Of a DNA stretch of 41,431 nucleotides, positions 15,588 to 25,201 are shown piece by piece. Every line of letters starts with the position of its first letter. Position 1 is the stretch's first letter. The stretch spans positions 1 through 41,431 of the forward strand of contig VYDB01000021.1 in the NCBI GenBank assembly GCA_009843635.1, written 5' to 3'. The notes beneath the pieces were generated by a model that was given only the letters and a program-made list of their open reading frames with translations, had not been told where the DNA came from and did not search any database. Both the position numbers and the translations under genes were made by a program. Source of the stretch: Gammaproteobacteria bacterium (GTDB taxonomy: Bacteria > Pseudomonadota > Gammaproteobacteria > Pseudomonadales > Azotimanducaceae).

Positions 15588-16889
15588 GTGCCTGAGTTGA
15601 ACCCGCTGCGCATAGGCGTCGCTGGCCTCGGGACCGTGGCCGGCGGCGTGGTCAAGCTGCTGCGCGACGAGGCCGAGCGCCTAGCCCGCCAAGCTGGGCG
15701 CCCGCTACAGCTCGTGCAGGTGGCGAGCCGCACGCCAAAGTCTGGCATGGATCTCGCTGGCGCTGCCTTCAGCACCGATCTTAGGGCCCTGCACCAAGCG
15801 GAAGTCGACGTTGTCGTCGAGTTGATCGGCGGCGAGGATCAGGCATTGAACCTGGTAAGTGCCGCGCTGCAACGCGGTCAGCACGTGGTCACCGCCAACA
15901 AGGCCATCATTGCCAGCCACGGCAACGAACTGTTGGAGCAGGCGCGGGGGAACGGCGTTGGCCTTGGGTTCGAGGCTGCGGTTGCCGGCGGCATTCCCGT
16001 GCTTGGGGCGCTTCGGTCAGGCTTGGCTGCCAATCGGGTGAGCACGCTGGCTGGCATCATCAACGGCACTTCCAACTACATCCTGACCGCGATGGGGGAA
16101 CAGGGCACCTCCTTCGCCGAGGCGCTGGCCAAGGCGCAGGAACTCGGCTTTGCCGAAGCCGATCCCACTTTCGACGTGGAGGGAATCGACGCTGCCCACA
16201 AGCTGACCATCCTGGCGGCGCTGGCCTTCGACACGGAGTTTCGGTTCGCCGACGTGTACACGGAGGGCATTTCGCACATCACCGGGGAAGACTTGGAGTA
16301 CGCCAAGGAACTGGGGTACCGCATCAAGCATCTGGCCATCGCCCGTCGGACGGAGGCGGGGTGCGAGACCCGTGTGCATCCCACACTCGTGGCGCAAAAC
16401 AGCTTGTTGGCGGGCGTTGAGGGCGTGATGAACGCGGTTTGGATCGAGGGCGACGCCACCGGCCCCACCCTCTACTACGGAGCCGGGGCCGGTGCCCTCC
16501 CGACCGCTTCGGCGGTGGTGGCGGACTTGGTCGCCATCGCCCGCGGTGACGGATTTGACTGGCGGGTTGGCGGGGAGCAGCAAGCCGCGCTGCCCATTGA
16601 GCAGACCCATTCGGCTTTCTACCTAAGGATTCCGAGCCTCGACGCACCTGGAGTTTTCGCGGAGGTGGCCACCATCCTCGGCCAGCACGGCATCAGCATC
16701 GAAGGCGCCATTCAGCGGGAAGCGGCGGTTCGGGGGGACGGGGGCAGCGCATCCTGGGTGCCGATCGTCATTGTCACGGCGCCCGTTGCCGAAGCTGCCA
16801 TGAATTCGGCCTTGGACCTAGTGCAAAAGGTGCCCGAAGTGGTCGGCCAGATCACCCGCATCCGGGTGGCGCACTTTGCTGGTGAGTAA
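15588..16889 (+). CDS. hom: Homoserine dehydrogenase with C-terminal ACT domain
   Basis: About 433 residues; reduces aspartate semialdehyde to homoserine with NAD(P)H, the branch step to threonine and methionine. The sequence shows the Rossmann loop GLGTVAGGVV, ANKAIIASHG, GIINGTSNYIL, the catalytic EADPTFDVEGIDAAHKL, and a C-terminal ACT domain beginning APGVFAEVATIL, which normally gives threonine feedback control. The start is uncertain: GTG 15588 is reported, while TTG 15597 (giving LNPLRIGV) fits relatives best and TTG 15582 is also in frame. Monofunctional, with no aspartokinase domain. thrC, which often follows hom in Pseudomonas, is absent; recJ follows at 12 bases. Confidence 0.95.
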   Translation: MPELNPLRIGVAGLGTVAGGVVKLLRDEAERLARQAGRPLQLVQVASRTPKSGMDLAGAAFSTDLRALHQAEVDVVVELIGGEDQALNLVSAALQRGQHVVTANKAIIASHGNELLEQARGNGVGLGFEAAVAGGIPVLGALRSGLAANRVSTLAGIINGTSNYILTAMGEQGTSFAEALAKAQELGFAEADPTFDVEGIDAAHKLTILAALAFDTEFRFADVYTEGISHITGEDLEYAKELGYRIKHLAIARRTEAGCETRVHPTLVAQNSLLAGVEGVMNAVWIEGDATGPTLYYGAGAGALPTASAVVADLVAIARGDGFDWRVGGEQQAALPIEQTHSAFYLRIPSLDAPGVFAEVATILGQHGISIEGAIQREAAVRGDGGSASWVPIVIVTAPVAEAAMNSALDLVQKVPEVVGQITRIRVAHFAGE

Positions 16890-16901
16890 GCAGAGCGTAG
16901 A

Positions 16902-18623
16902 GTGCCGGATTCCGCTCGCTTAAAGCCGATCGTTCAACGCCGCGGTCCGGCCCCAGAATTGCCGGGCGTGCCGCCCTTCTTGCGTCGCGTGTATGGCCAC
17001 CGTGGCGTCGGGGTGCCAGCCGACCTAGACTTGGCGCTCAGCGGCTTGGAACGGCCATCGGCTTTGCGCGACATCGACCTAGCCGCCGGGCGCATTGCCG
17101 AGGCGGTGCGCGAGGGGCAGCGCATTCTATTGGTCGGCGACTTCGACGCCGATGGCGCCACCTCGGTGGCCTTGGGCGTATCGCTGCTGCGCGCCTTGGG
17201 CGCATCCGACGTGGACTTCGTGGTGCCGAACCGCTTCGAGTTTGGCTACGGCCTGTCGCCGGAGATCGTCGATCTGGCGTTGCTGCGGTCGCCGGAGCTG
17301 ATCATCACAGTGGACAACGGCGTGTCCAGCATTGCGGGGGTGGAGCGGGCCAACGCCCACGGCGTCGATGTGGTCGTCACCGACCATCATCTGCCAGGGT
17401 TACGCCTTCCCCCGGCCTATGCCATCGTCAATCCCAACGTGCCCGGCTGCGCCTTCCCCAGCAAAGCCATTGCTGGGGTCGGCGTCATTTACTATGTGCT
17501 CAGCCAGACCCGCACGGTACTGCGGGCGAGCGGGTGGTTTGACGAGCGCATCAGGCCAGAGCCCGCCCTTGCCGACTGGCTCGACTTGGTGGCGTTGGGC
17601 ACGGTCGCCGACGTTGTGCCCCTCGACCAAAACAACCGGCGGCTGGTGCATCAAGGCATCAAGCGAATGCGCAGCGGCCGTTGCCGACCAGGCATCGCCG
17701 CCTTGGCGGAGGTAGGCCGCCGGGACCTGGCCCGCCTCAAGGCGTCGGATCTCGGCTTTGTCATTGCGCCACGCGTCAATGCGGCCGGGCGCTTGGATGA
17801 CATGACCATCGGCATCCGGTGCCTGCTGGCGTCGAGCGTGGAGGAAGCGCGGCCGTTCGCCAGCCAACTGGACGAACTGAACCGGGAGCGGCGCGGCATC
17901 GAGCAGTCCATGCTGGCGGATGCCGAACTCTTGGTAGCCGAGGCGGAAGGTGGCATCGAAGGCAAGTTCGGCATTGTGGTGTTCCATCCATCCTGGCACC
18001 AAGGCGTGGTCGGCCTGATCGCGGGCCGCTTGCGGGAGCGCCACCACCGCCCCGTCATCGCCTTTGCGCAAGCGAGGGGCGAGGGCTTGGAACTCAAGGG
18101 CTCCGCTCGCTCGCTCCCGGAACTGCACATCCGCGATGCGCTTGATGCCATCGCGGCTCGCGATCCGGCGCTCCTGACGCGTTTTGGAGGCCATGCGATG
18201 GCGGCGGGCATGACCCTTGATCGGCGCTGCCTTGAGCGATTCTCCAAGGCTTTCGATGAGGAAGTCCGTCGGCGCCTGCCCGTTGAGGCGCTGCAGGGGC
18301 GCCTCGAGACCGATGGGGAACTCGAAGCCGATGAAATGACCCTGGACAATGCGCTGCGGCTGGCGGAAGCTGGCCCTTGGGGGCAGGCCTTCCCCGAACC
18401 GCTGTTCCACGGCGACTTCGACTTAGTGAGCCAACGGGTGGTCGGCAAGGAGCACCTCAAGTTGGTGTTGAAGCGGGCGGATCGCTTGATCGGCGCCATT
18501 GCTTTCCGGCAGAAACCGATCAAGGACTGCCAACGGGTGCGCCTCGCTTATGCCCTTGAAGTGAACGACTACCGCGATCTGGCGCTCGAGTTGCGGGTGG
18601 TGCAGATGGAACCTTTGGACTGA
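16902..18623 (+). CDS. recJ: Single-strand-specific 5'-3' exonuclease RecJ
   Basis: A 573-residue DHH-family exonuclease acting in recombination and mismatch or base-excision repair. Motif I DFDADG spans residues 80-85 and the DHH motif is at 161-163; the DHHA1 domain contains KGSARS and GGHAMAAGMTL. Length is normal for RecJ. GTG at 16902 gives the expected N-terminus ending in the VYGHRGV motif of RecJ. The frame runs from just behind hom, with prfB 74 bases downstream, the same neighbours as in E. coli. Confidence 0.96.
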   Translation: MPDSARLKPIVQRRGPAPELPGVPPFLRRVYGHRGVGVPADLDLALSGLERPSALRDIDLAAGRIAEAVREGQRILLVGDFDADGATSVALGVSLLRALGASDVDFVVPNRFEFGYGLSPEIVDLALLRSPELIITVDNGVSSIAGVERANAHGVDVVVTDHHLPGLRLPPAYAIVNPNVPGCAFPSKAIAGVGVIYYVLSQTRTVLRASGWFDERIRPEPALADWLDLVALGTVADVVPLDQNNRRLVHQGIKRMRSGRCRPGIAALAEVGRRDLARLKASDLGFVIAPRVNAAGRLDDMTIGIRCLLASSVEEARPFASQLDELNRERRGIEQSMLADAELLVAEAEGGIEGKFGIVVFHPSWHQGVVGLIAGRLRERHHRPVIAFAQARGEGLELKGSARSLPELHIRDALDAIAARDPALLTRFGGHAMAAGMTLDRRCLERFSKAFDEEVRRRLPVEALQGRLETDGELEADEMTLDNALRLAEAGPWGQAFPEPLFHGDFDLVSQRVVGKEHLKLVLKRADRLIGAIAFRQKPIKDCQRVRLAYALEVNDYRDLALELRVVQMEPLD

Positions 18624-18665
18624 TCGGGTGCGGTCGCTGTTCGCCCTAGGCCTACCGGCAGGCGT

Positions 18666-18671
18666 TATACT
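18666..18671 (+). promoter_or_regulatory. Possible -10 element for prfB
   Basis: TATACT, preceded by GT, lies 26 bases before the prfB ATG in the recJ-prfB gap. No good -35 hexamer is seen at the normal distance, so this is a tentative promoter that would give prfB-lysS expression independent of recJ. Confidence 0.3.
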
Positions 18672-18697
18672 GGCTCTTTTTTCCCGGCGCTGGAACC

Positions 18698-19796
18698 ATG
18701 GCGGAAATCACCTCGATTCGTGAGCGAATCAAGCACTTGAGCGGCCGATCAACGGCCCTTCGGGGGTATCTTTGACTTCGACCGCCGCCGCGAACGGCTT
18801 GAGGAGGTCGAACGGGAACTGGCTGATGCCGGGGTTTGGACCGACCGCGAGAAGGCGGAGAGCTTGGCCAAGGAAAGGGCCGAACTCGCTGAGACCGTCT
18901 CCGGCTTAAGCGATTTGCAAGGGGGCTTGGACGAATTTGGCGAGCTTGCGGAACTGGCAGCCGCCGAAGATGACAGAGCTGCCCTGCTCGAAGTGGACGA
19001 GGCGCTCGATGGCTTGGACGCCCGTCTCGGGCGGCTGGAGTTCCGGCGCATGTTCCAAGGGGAGATGGACGCCCACAACGCCTTTGTCGAGGTGCAGTCC
19101 GGCTCCGGAGGCACCGAAGCGCAGGATTGGTCGGAAATGCTGCTGCGCATGTACTTGCGTTGGGGCGAGAAGCAGGGGTTCAAGATGCAGATCGTGGAAC
19201 TCTCCCCCGGCGAAGTGGCTGGCATCAAGAGCGCCACGGTGCAGGTCAGCGGCGAATACGCCTTCGGCTGGTTGCGCACCGAAACCGGCGTCCATCGGCT
19301 GGTGCGCAAGTCGCCCTTCGACTCCGGCAACCGCCGCCACACGTCGTTCGCGTCGGTATTCGTGTCGCCGGAGATCGACGATGACATCGAAATCGACATC
19401 AACCCAGCCCAGGTGCGGGTGGACACCTACCGAGCGAGCGGCGCCGGCGGCCAGCATGTCAACCGCACCGATTCCGCCGTGCGGCTCACCCACTTGCCCA
19501 CCAACACCGTGGTGCAGTGCCAGAGCGAGCGCTCCCAGCACCAGAACAAGGACCGCGCCTACAAGCAATTGCGCGCCAAGCTCTACGAACTGCAGATGTT
19601 GGAGCGCCAAGCGGCGCAGCAGGCCATTGAGGACGCCAAGGCGGATATCGGCTGGGGCAGCCAGATTCGCTCCTATGTGCTTGACCAATCCCGGGTTAAG
19701 GACCTACGCACTGCCATTGAGCGCAGCGACCCGGGGGCGGTGCTCGACGGCGACCTCAAACCCTTCATGGAAGCGAGCCTGAAGGCGGGGCTGTGA
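18698..19796 (+). CDS. prfB: Peptide chain release factor 2 (programmed +1 frameshift)
   Basis: RF2 terminates translation at UAA and UGA. The gene is expressed as 18698..18772 joined to 18774..19796: the first 25 codons end at an in-frame UGA and a +1 shift on CUU restores the frame, giving 365 residues, the normal length. The stop-recognition tripeptide SPF is at 205-207 and the catalytic GGQ at 250-252, exactly as in E. coli. The autoregulatory slippery site is intact (see separate feature). lysS follows with one base between stop and GTG, so they are co-transcribed. It is not a pseudogene despite the interrupted frame. Confidence 0.97.
18761..18776 (+). promoter_or_regulatory. RF2 +1 frameshift site
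   Basis: A Shine-Dalgarno-like GGGGG, TATCTT, then TGAC form the classic CUU-UGA-C shift element. When RF2 is scarce the ribosome pauses at UGA and slips one base forward. The upstream purine box reads CGGGGG instead of the usual AGGGGG; the five consecutive G residues are retained. Confidence 0.95.
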
Positions 19797-19797
19797 C

Positions 19798-21303
19798 GTG
19801 AGCGAAGCAAGCAGCACACCTGAACGGGATGCCCGCAAGATGCGACGCCAGCGCCACGAGCGGTGGCGGGCGGCGGGGGGCGCTTTCGCCAACGACTTCC
19901 GTCCCAACGCCGTTTCCGCGGCGCTCCACGCGGAATATGGGGAATGGGACAAGGCGCGGCTCGACGCCAGCCCGGTGCCCACCGCCGTTGCTGGCCGGGT
20001 AATGCTGCGCCGGGTGATGGGCAAGGCCAGCTTCATTACCTTGGAGGACGGCGGCGGGCGCATCCAGTGCTACCTGAGCCGGGACGGCCTCGGTGCCGAG
20101 GCCTACCAAGCCTTCCGGGACCTTTGGGACATCGGCGACGTCGCCGGCGTGCGCGGGCGCTTGATGAAGACCAACCGCGGCGAACTGACCGTCGAAGCTC
20201 AAGAAGCCGTGCTGCTGAACAAGAGCCTGCGGCCCTTGCCGGAGAAGTTCCACGGCTTGAGCGACACCGAGACCCGCTATCGTCAGCGCTACCTGGACCT
20301 CATCATGAACGAGCCCGTGCGCCGCACCTTCGCCATGCGCTCGCGGATCGTGCAGGACATGCGGGCGTTTTTCGTGGAGCGGGACTTTCTCGAAGTCGAG
20401 ACGCCGATGATGCACGTCATCCCCGGCGGCGCCAACGCCGAACCCTTCATCACCCACCACAATGCCTTGGACCTGCCGCTCTATCTGCGTGTGGCCCCGG
20501 AACTGTTCCTTAAGCGGCTCACCGTCGGCGGCTTCGAGCGGGTGTTCGAGATCAATCGCAACTTCCGCAATGAGGGACTGTCCGCCCGGCACAACCCGGA
20601 ATTCACCATGCTGGAGTTCTATTGGGCCTATCGGGACTACCGCGATCTCATGGGATTGACCGAGGAGCTGCTCGAACGGACCGCCGTTAATGCGACCGGT
20701 AGCGCGGAGATTTCCTTTCAGGGCCAGCGTCTCGATTTTGGCAAGGGTTTCGAACGCCTGACCTTGGCCGAATCCATCGTCCGCCAAGGTGTCTTGGGCG
20801 AGGCGGAGATCGATGACGAAGACCGCCTGCGAGACCGCTTGCGAGGGCGCGGCGTTCCGGTCGAAGACCACTGGGGCCTGGGCAAGCTGCAGATGGAACT
20901 GTTCGAAGCCGCAGTCGAGGACCAGTTGGTCGAACCCACCTTCATCACGGAGCACCCTGCGGAGGTTTCGCCCCTGTCACGCCGCAATGACCGCAATCCC
21001 TTCGTTGCCGACCGCTTCGAACTGTTCATCTGCGGACGCGAGATCGCCAACGGCTTCAGCGAGCTCAACGACCCGGATGACCAGGCCGAACGCTTCCGCC
21101 GCCAAGCCGAGCGCAAGAGCGCCGGCGATGTCGAGGCCATGCACTTCGACGACGACTACATCACCGCCTTGGAATACGGTCTGCCACCGACCGCTGGAGA
21201 AGGCATCGGCGTGGATCGGCTGGTGATGCTGCTCACCGATTCGCCGTCCATTCGCGACGTGCTGTTGTTCCCCTTGATGCGTCCGAGCGAGCGGAGCGGC
21301 TGA
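19798..21303 (+). CDS. lysS: Lysyl-tRNA synthetase, class II
   Basis: A 501-residue class II synthetase that charges tRNA-Lys. An N-terminal OB-fold anticodon-binding domain (about 60-150, with [20 protein letters not shown]) precedes the catalytic core: [20 protein letters not shown] (motif 1), [23 protein letters not shown] (motif 2) and [15 protein letters not shown] (motif 3). GTG 19798 lies one base after the prfB stop; ung begins two bases after this stop, so the three genes form one operon. Confidence 0.97.
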   Translation: MSEASSTPERDARKMRRQRHERWRAAGGAFANDFRPNAVSAALHAEYGEWDKARLDASPVPTAVAGRVMLRRVMGKASFITLEDGGGRIQCYLSRDGLGAEAYQAFRDLWDIGDVAGVRGRLMKTNRGELTVEAQEAVLLNKSLRPLPEKFHGLSDTETRYRQRYLDLIMNEPVRRTFAMRSRIVQDMRAFFVERDFLEVETPMMHVIPGGANAEPFITHHNALDLPLYLRVAPELFLKRLTVGGFERVFEINRNFRNEGLSARHNPEFTMLEFYWAYRDYRDLMGLTEELLERTAVNATGSAEISFQGQRLDFGKGFERLTLAESIVRQGVLGEAEIDDEDRLRDRLRGRGVPVEDHWGLGKLQMELFEAAVEDQLVEPTFITEHPAEVSPLSRRNDRNPFVADRFELFICGREIANGFSELNDPDDQAERFRRQAERKSAGDVEAMHFDDDYITALEYGLPPTAGEGIGVDRLVMLLTDSPSIRDVLLFPLMRPSERSG

Positions 21304-21305
21304 CC

Positions 21306-22010
21306 TTGAGCGCCGCCGCTGATCGGGTTCGCCTCGAGACCTCTTGGAAGGCAGCGCTCGCCGAGGAGTTCGAGAAGGGCTACATGCAGCGCTTGCGGGC
21401 GTTTCTGCAGGCTGAGCGGGAGGCGCGCAAGATCATCTATCCGCGCGGCAGCAACATCTTTCACGCCTTGGACCTGACGCCGCTGCCTGCGGTCAAGGTG
21501 GTGATCATCGGCCAAGATCCCTACCACGGCGCGGGTCAAGCCCATGGCCTTTGCTTTTCCGTGCGGTCCGGCGTTGCGTTGCCTCCCTCGCTAATCAACA
21601 TCTTTCGTGAAATCAATGAAGATCTCGGCACCTCAGACAGGCAGTTGTACGACGACAAGGGCTGCCTCATGCCTTGGGCGAAGCAGGGGGTGCTGCTGTT
21701 GAACTCGGTGCTGACCGTGGAGCAGGGGCGGGCCGGTTCCCATCAAGGACAGGGCTGGGAGACCTTTACCGATCGCATTGTCGAGGTGCTCAACAGCGAG
21801 CGGGAGGGGCTGGTGTTTCTGTTGTGGGGCGGGTACGCGCAGAAGAAGGGAGCCATCGTCGATGCCGCCCGGCATTGCGTTCTGGCCGCGCCGCACCCTT
21901 CGCCCCTGTCGGCGCACCGGGGCTTCTTCGGCTGCCGGCACTTTTCGGGAGCCAACGCTTATCTCGAAGCCCAGGGCCAGACGCCCATCGACTGGTTCGA
22001 CGTGGCCTGA
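21306..22010 (+). CDS. ung: Uracil-DNA glycosylase (family 1)
   Basis: A 234-residue enzyme that excises uracil from DNA. Motif [15 protein letters not shown] holds the water-activating Asp71, and motif [12 protein letters not shown] holds His197. The start is TTG at 21306, two bases after the lysS stop; there is no better ATG nearby and the family N-terminus begins close to this point (SWKAAL). Translation probably depends on coupling with lysS. Confidence 0.96.
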   Translation: MSAAADRVRLETSWKAALAEEFEKGYMQRLRAFLQAEREARKIIYPRGSNIFHALDLTPLPAVKVVIIGQDPYHGAGQAHGLCFSVRSGVALPPSLINIFREINEDLGTSDRQLYDDKGCLMPWAKQGVLLLNSVLTVEQGRAGSHQGQGWETFTDRIVEVLNSEREGLVFLLWGGYAQKKGAIVDAARHCVLAAPHPSPLSAHRGFFGCRHFSGANAYLEAQGQTPIDWFDVA

Positions 22011-22028
22011 TGCGGATAGAATTTGCAG

Positions 22029-23201
22029 ATGGAGTTTGAACTGAGCGACGAGCAGCTCGCCTATCAGGATGCGGCGCGGCAGTTTGCCGAGGGGGAATTC
22101 GCCCCTTTGGCGGCGCAGTGGGACGAGCACGAGGAGTTTCCCAAGGCGGTACTTGCCAAGGCGGGGGAGTTGGGTTTTTGCAGCCTTTACACACCCGAAT
22201 CGGCGGGAGGGCTGGGTCTGTCCCGGCTTGATGCCAGCATCGTGTTCGAGGAGTTGGCTCGGGGCTGCACCTCCACCACCGCGTTCTTGACCATCCACAA
22301 CATGGCGTTGTGGATGATTGCCACGTTCGGCACGGAGAGTGCCCGTGAAACGTTCTGCCCGAAGCTTGCCACGGGCGAGGGGCTGGTCTCCTACTGCCTG
22401 ACTGAGCCTGGCGCTGGCAGCGATGCGGCGGCCCTCAAGAGCACGGCCCGCCAAGTGGACGGCGGCTATCAGCTCAACGGCACCAAGGCGTTCATCTCGG
22501 GCGCGGGCGACACCGAGGCGCTGGTGGTCATGGCCCGCTTGGTCAATGACCAGGGCGTGCAGCCGGGCGCCAAGGGCATCTGCGCCTTTGCCGTGGACGC
22601 CAGTTCCGAAGGCGTTGGCTTTGGGCGCAAGGAGGCCAAGATGGGCTGGAACAGCCAACCCACTCGGCAGATCAACTTCGAGGATGTCTTTGTGCCGCAG
22701 GACCACCGCTTGGGCGCCGAGGGCGAAGGCTTCAAGATCGCCATGAAGGGCCTGGACGGCGGCCGCATCAACATCGCCACCTGCTCCGTGGGCACGGCGC
22801 AAGCCGCAATTGACCAGACCTGCGCCTATCTTGGCGAGCGCAAGGCGTTTGGCCAGACCATCGGCAGCTTCCAGGCGCTGCAATTCAAGCTTGCCGACAT
22901 GGCCACCCATTTGGTGGCCTCCCGGCAGATGGTGCGTTTGGCCGCCTTCAAGCTCGATCGTGGCCATGCGGACGCCACCACCTACTGCGCCATGGCCAAG
23001 CGGCTTGCCACGGACCTTTGCTTCGACATCTGCAACGACGCCCTGCAGCTGCATGGTGGCTACGGCTACATCAAGGAATTTCCCTTGGAGCGCCATGTGC
23101 GCGACACGCGGGTGCACCAGATTCTGGAAGGCACCAACGAGATCATGCGCATGATCATCGGCCGTCGCCTGTTGATCGAGGGCGCCAATGCCGTGCTGTA
23201 G
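22029..23201 (+). CDS. Acyl-CoA dehydrogenase, isobutyryl-CoA dehydrogenase-like
   Basis: A 390-residue flavoprotein with the full acyl-CoA dehydrogenase fold: CLTEPGAGSDAAALKS (FAD and substrate region), the W...TRQINFEDVFVP middle domain, and the C-terminal LHGGYGYIKEFPLERHVRD and ILEGTNEI, where the Glu of EGTNE is the catalytic base of this subfamily. Closest in character to ACAD8-type isobutyryl-CoA dehydrogenases, which convert isobutyryl-CoA to methacrylyl-CoA in valine breakdown; this is strengthened by the three following valine-pathway genes. ATG 22029 is preferred to TTG 22023, with GGATAGA upstream. Exact acyl specificity is inferred from context. Confidence 0.9.
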   Translation: MEFELSDEQLAYQDAARQFAEGEFAPLAAQWDEHEEFPKAVLAKAGELGFCSLYTPESAGGLGLSRLDASIVFEELARGCTSTTAFLTIHNMALWMIATFGTESARETFCPKLATGEGLVSYCLTEPGAGSDAAALKSTARQVDGGYQLNGTKAFISGAGDTEALVVMARLVNDQGVQPGAKGICAFAVDASSEGVGFGRKEAKMGWNSQPTRQINFEDVFVPQDHRLGAEGEGFKIAMKGLDGGRINIATCSVGTAQAAIDQTCAYLGERKAFGQTIGSFQALQFKLADMATHLVASRQMVRLAAFKLDRGHADATTYCAMAKRLATDLCFDICNDALQLHGGYGYIKEFPLERHVRDTRVHQILEGTNEIMRMIIGRRLLIEGANAVL

Positions 23202-23275
23202 CCTTGATCGGGTCGCTTGTTGCCATTCCATTTGCCTCTTCAACGAAATCGAAATGAAACCAAGGAGTCATTGAC

Positions 23276-24064
23276 GTGATTCAATCCCCTTCCGAAAAGC
23301 TGCTCGTGGAACAGCGCGGCCACACGCTGCTCATCACCGTCAACAACCCGCCGGCCAACACCTGGGATGCCGACAACTTGAGCGCCCTGAAGTCGGTGGT
23401 CGAGCAGGCCAACGACGACGCAGCCGTTTACGCCATCGTGGTCACCGGCGCGGGGGAGAAGTTCTTCTCCGCCGGAGCGGACCTCAACCTGTTCGCTGAC
23501 GGCGACAAGGGGGTGGCCCGGGGCATGGCGGAGAACTTCGGCGGCGCCTTCGAGACCTTGGCTGAGTTCCGGGGCGTCAGCGTTGCCGCCATCAACGGCT
23601 ACGCCATGGGCGGCGGGCTGGAGTTCGCCCTGGCCTGCGACATCCGCATCGGCGAGGTCCACGCGCAAATGGCTCTGCCGGAGGCCAGCGTCGGCCTGCT
23701 GCCCTGCGGCGGCGGCACCCAGAACCTGGCTTGGACCGTGGGCGAGGGCTGGGCCAAACGCATCATTCTCTGCGGCGAGCGGGTCGGCGCGGACTTGGCG
23801 CTCGACATCGGCCTGATCGAGGAAGTGGTGGAGAAGGGCGCAGCCTTGGACCGGGCCTTGGCCTTGGCCGAGCGCGTCGGCAAGCAGAGCCCGCCAGCGG
23901 TAACCGCCTGCAAGGGACTGATCCAGCAGGCCCGCTCGGGGCACATCGCCGGCGCCTACACCACGGAGCGGGACGCCTTCGTGGGCCTGTTCGACACCGT
24001 CGATCAGAAGGAGGGCGTCAACGCCTTCCTGGAGAAGCGCCAACCCCAGTGGATCAACGGCTGA
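23276..24064 (+). CDS. Enoyl-CoA hydratase/isomerase (probable methacrylyl-CoA hydratase)
   Basis: A 262-residue crotonase-family protein with oxyanion-hole segments FSAGADLNLF and INGYAMGGGLEFALACDIRIG, and LPEASVGLLPCGGGTQNL. In context it should hydrate methacrylyl-CoA to 3-hydroxyisobutyryl-CoA. The start is GTG 23276, with AAGGAG about 9 nt upstream (AAGGAGTCATTGACGTG), 74 bases after the dehydrogenase. The next gene begins three bases after its stop. Crotonase members are hard to separate by sequence alone, so the substrate is an inference from the neighbours. Confidence 0.9.
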   Translation: MIQSPSEKLLVEQRGHTLLITVNNPPANTWDADNLSALKSVVEQANDDAAVYAIVVTGAGEKFFSAGADLNLFADGDKGVARGMAENFGGAFETLAEFRGVSVAAINGYAMGGGLEFALACDIRIGEVHAQMALPEASVGLLPCGGGTQNLAWTVGEGWAKRIILCGERVGADLALDIGLIEEVVEKGAALDRALALAERVGKQSPPAVTACKGLIQQARSGHIAGAYTTERDAFVGLFDTVDQKEGVNAFLEKRQPQWING

Positions 24065-24067
24065 CCC

Positions 24068-25186
24068 ATGCGCACCCTCAATGACGAAAGCGCCAGCGTC
24101 GTGCTGCGCGAACACGAAGCCGGTGGCGGCCAGATCGTCGCCGAAGCCCATCTGAACGTTCAGAAGACCCTTAACTCGCTCAGTGTCGAGATGACTCAAA
24201 TCATCACCCCGGCGCTCAAGGCGTGGGGCGCGGATGAGCGGATCGCGGCGATCGTTTTCACCGGCGCGGGCGATCGGGCCTTTTGCGCTGGCGGCGACAT
24301 TCAGGCGCTCTATCACGCCATGGTGAGAAACCATGCGGCAGGCCATACGGTTGACAGTTATCCGTTTGAATTCTTTGAAAACGAATACCGCATGGACTAC
24401 TTGATCCACACCTGCCCGAAGCCAGTGGTGAGCGTCGGCCACGGCGTGGTGATGGGTGGCGGCCTAGGCATCTTCTCCGCCTCTAGATTTCGAGTGGTGA
24501 CCGAGACCTCGCGCATCGCCTACCCGGAAGTGACCATCGGCCTGTTCCCGGACGCTGGCGGCACGGCGATGCTGCGCAGCATTGAACCGCACGTCGCTCT
24601 CTTCCTTGGCTGCACCGGTGCCCACTTCAATGGCGCGGACGCCTGCGCCATTGGCGTCGGTACCCATCGGGTGGCGACGAGCGAAAGAGCCGCGGTTCTT
24701 GAATCACTGCTGGCCTTGAACTACGCGGGCGATGCCAGCGACGGGGAGCGCATCGAAGACGCTCTCGCGGCTCTGCCTGCTCCGCCGATGCCGGATGCGC
24801 AGGTCGGCGCCATTCCCAAGACGCTGCGCTTGAGCGATGGTTTTGAGGACGTCATCGGGCAAATCCGTGCGCTCGATGGCGACGGCTGGCTCGGCAGGAG
24901 CGTCGCCGCGATGGAGCGGGGCTGTCCCACCACGGTCGGCGTGGTCATCGAGCAACTGCGGCGCGCCCCGGGCATGAGCTTGGCGGACTGCTTCCGCATG
25001 GAGATGGTCATAGGTGCCCGTTGCGCCTTGAACGAGGACTTTGCCGAGGGCGTGCGGGCCCTGCTGATCGACAAGGACAACGCCCCGAAATGGAAATTCG
25101 GCGGCTTGGACGGGCTCGACCCGGACCACGTGCTGACGCACTTCGAGCCGCCGTGGCCCGACAACCCCCTCAACGACTTGGACTGA
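24068..25186 (+). CDS. 3-hydroxyisobutyryl-CoA hydrolase (HIBCH-type)
   Basis: A 372-residue crotonase-superfamily thioesterase that releases 3-hydroxyisobutyrate from its CoA ester in valine catabolism. Family markers are LNSLSVEMTQII, FCAGGDIQALYHA, the long insert YPFEFFENEYRMDYLIHTCPKPVVS, GHGVVMGGGLGIF and YPEVTIGLFPDAGGTAML; HIBCH proteins are longer than simple hydratases, as here. It is separated from the preceding hydratase by three bases. Specificity is well supported by the HIBCH-type insert and by the dehydrogenase next in the operon. Confidence 0.93.
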   Translation: MRTLNDESASVVLREHEAGGGQIVAEAHLNVQKTLNSLSVEMTQIITPALKAWGADERIAAIVFTGAGDRAFCAGGDIQALYHAMVRNHAAGHTVDSYPFEFFENEYRMDYLIHTCPKPVVSVGHGVVMGGGLGIFSASRFRVVTETSRIAYPEVTIGLFPDAGGTAMLRSIEPHVALFLGCTGAHFNGADACAIGVGTHRVATSERAAVLESLLALNYAGDASDGERIEDALAALPAPPMPDAQVGAIPKTLRLSDGFEDVIGQIRALDGDGWLGRSVAAMERGCPTTVGVVIEQLRRAPGMSLADCFRMEMVIGARCALNEDFAEGVRALLIDKDNAPKWKFGGLDGLDPDHVLTHFEPPWPDNPLNDLD

Positions 25187-25201
25187 GGAGAAACTAGACC
25201 C

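Noticed and set aside
18071-18120. Possible third copy of the palindromic repeat (GCGAGGGGC in recJ)
   Set aside because: Only the first nine bases match; the sequence encodes the conserved RecJ KGSARS region.
18698-19796. Premature UGA in prfB as a pseudogene or Sec codon
   Set aside because: CUU-UGA-C with a G-rich box is the standard autoregulatory +1 site of RF2, and the +1 frame restores a 365-residue protein with SPF and GGQ at the normal positions.
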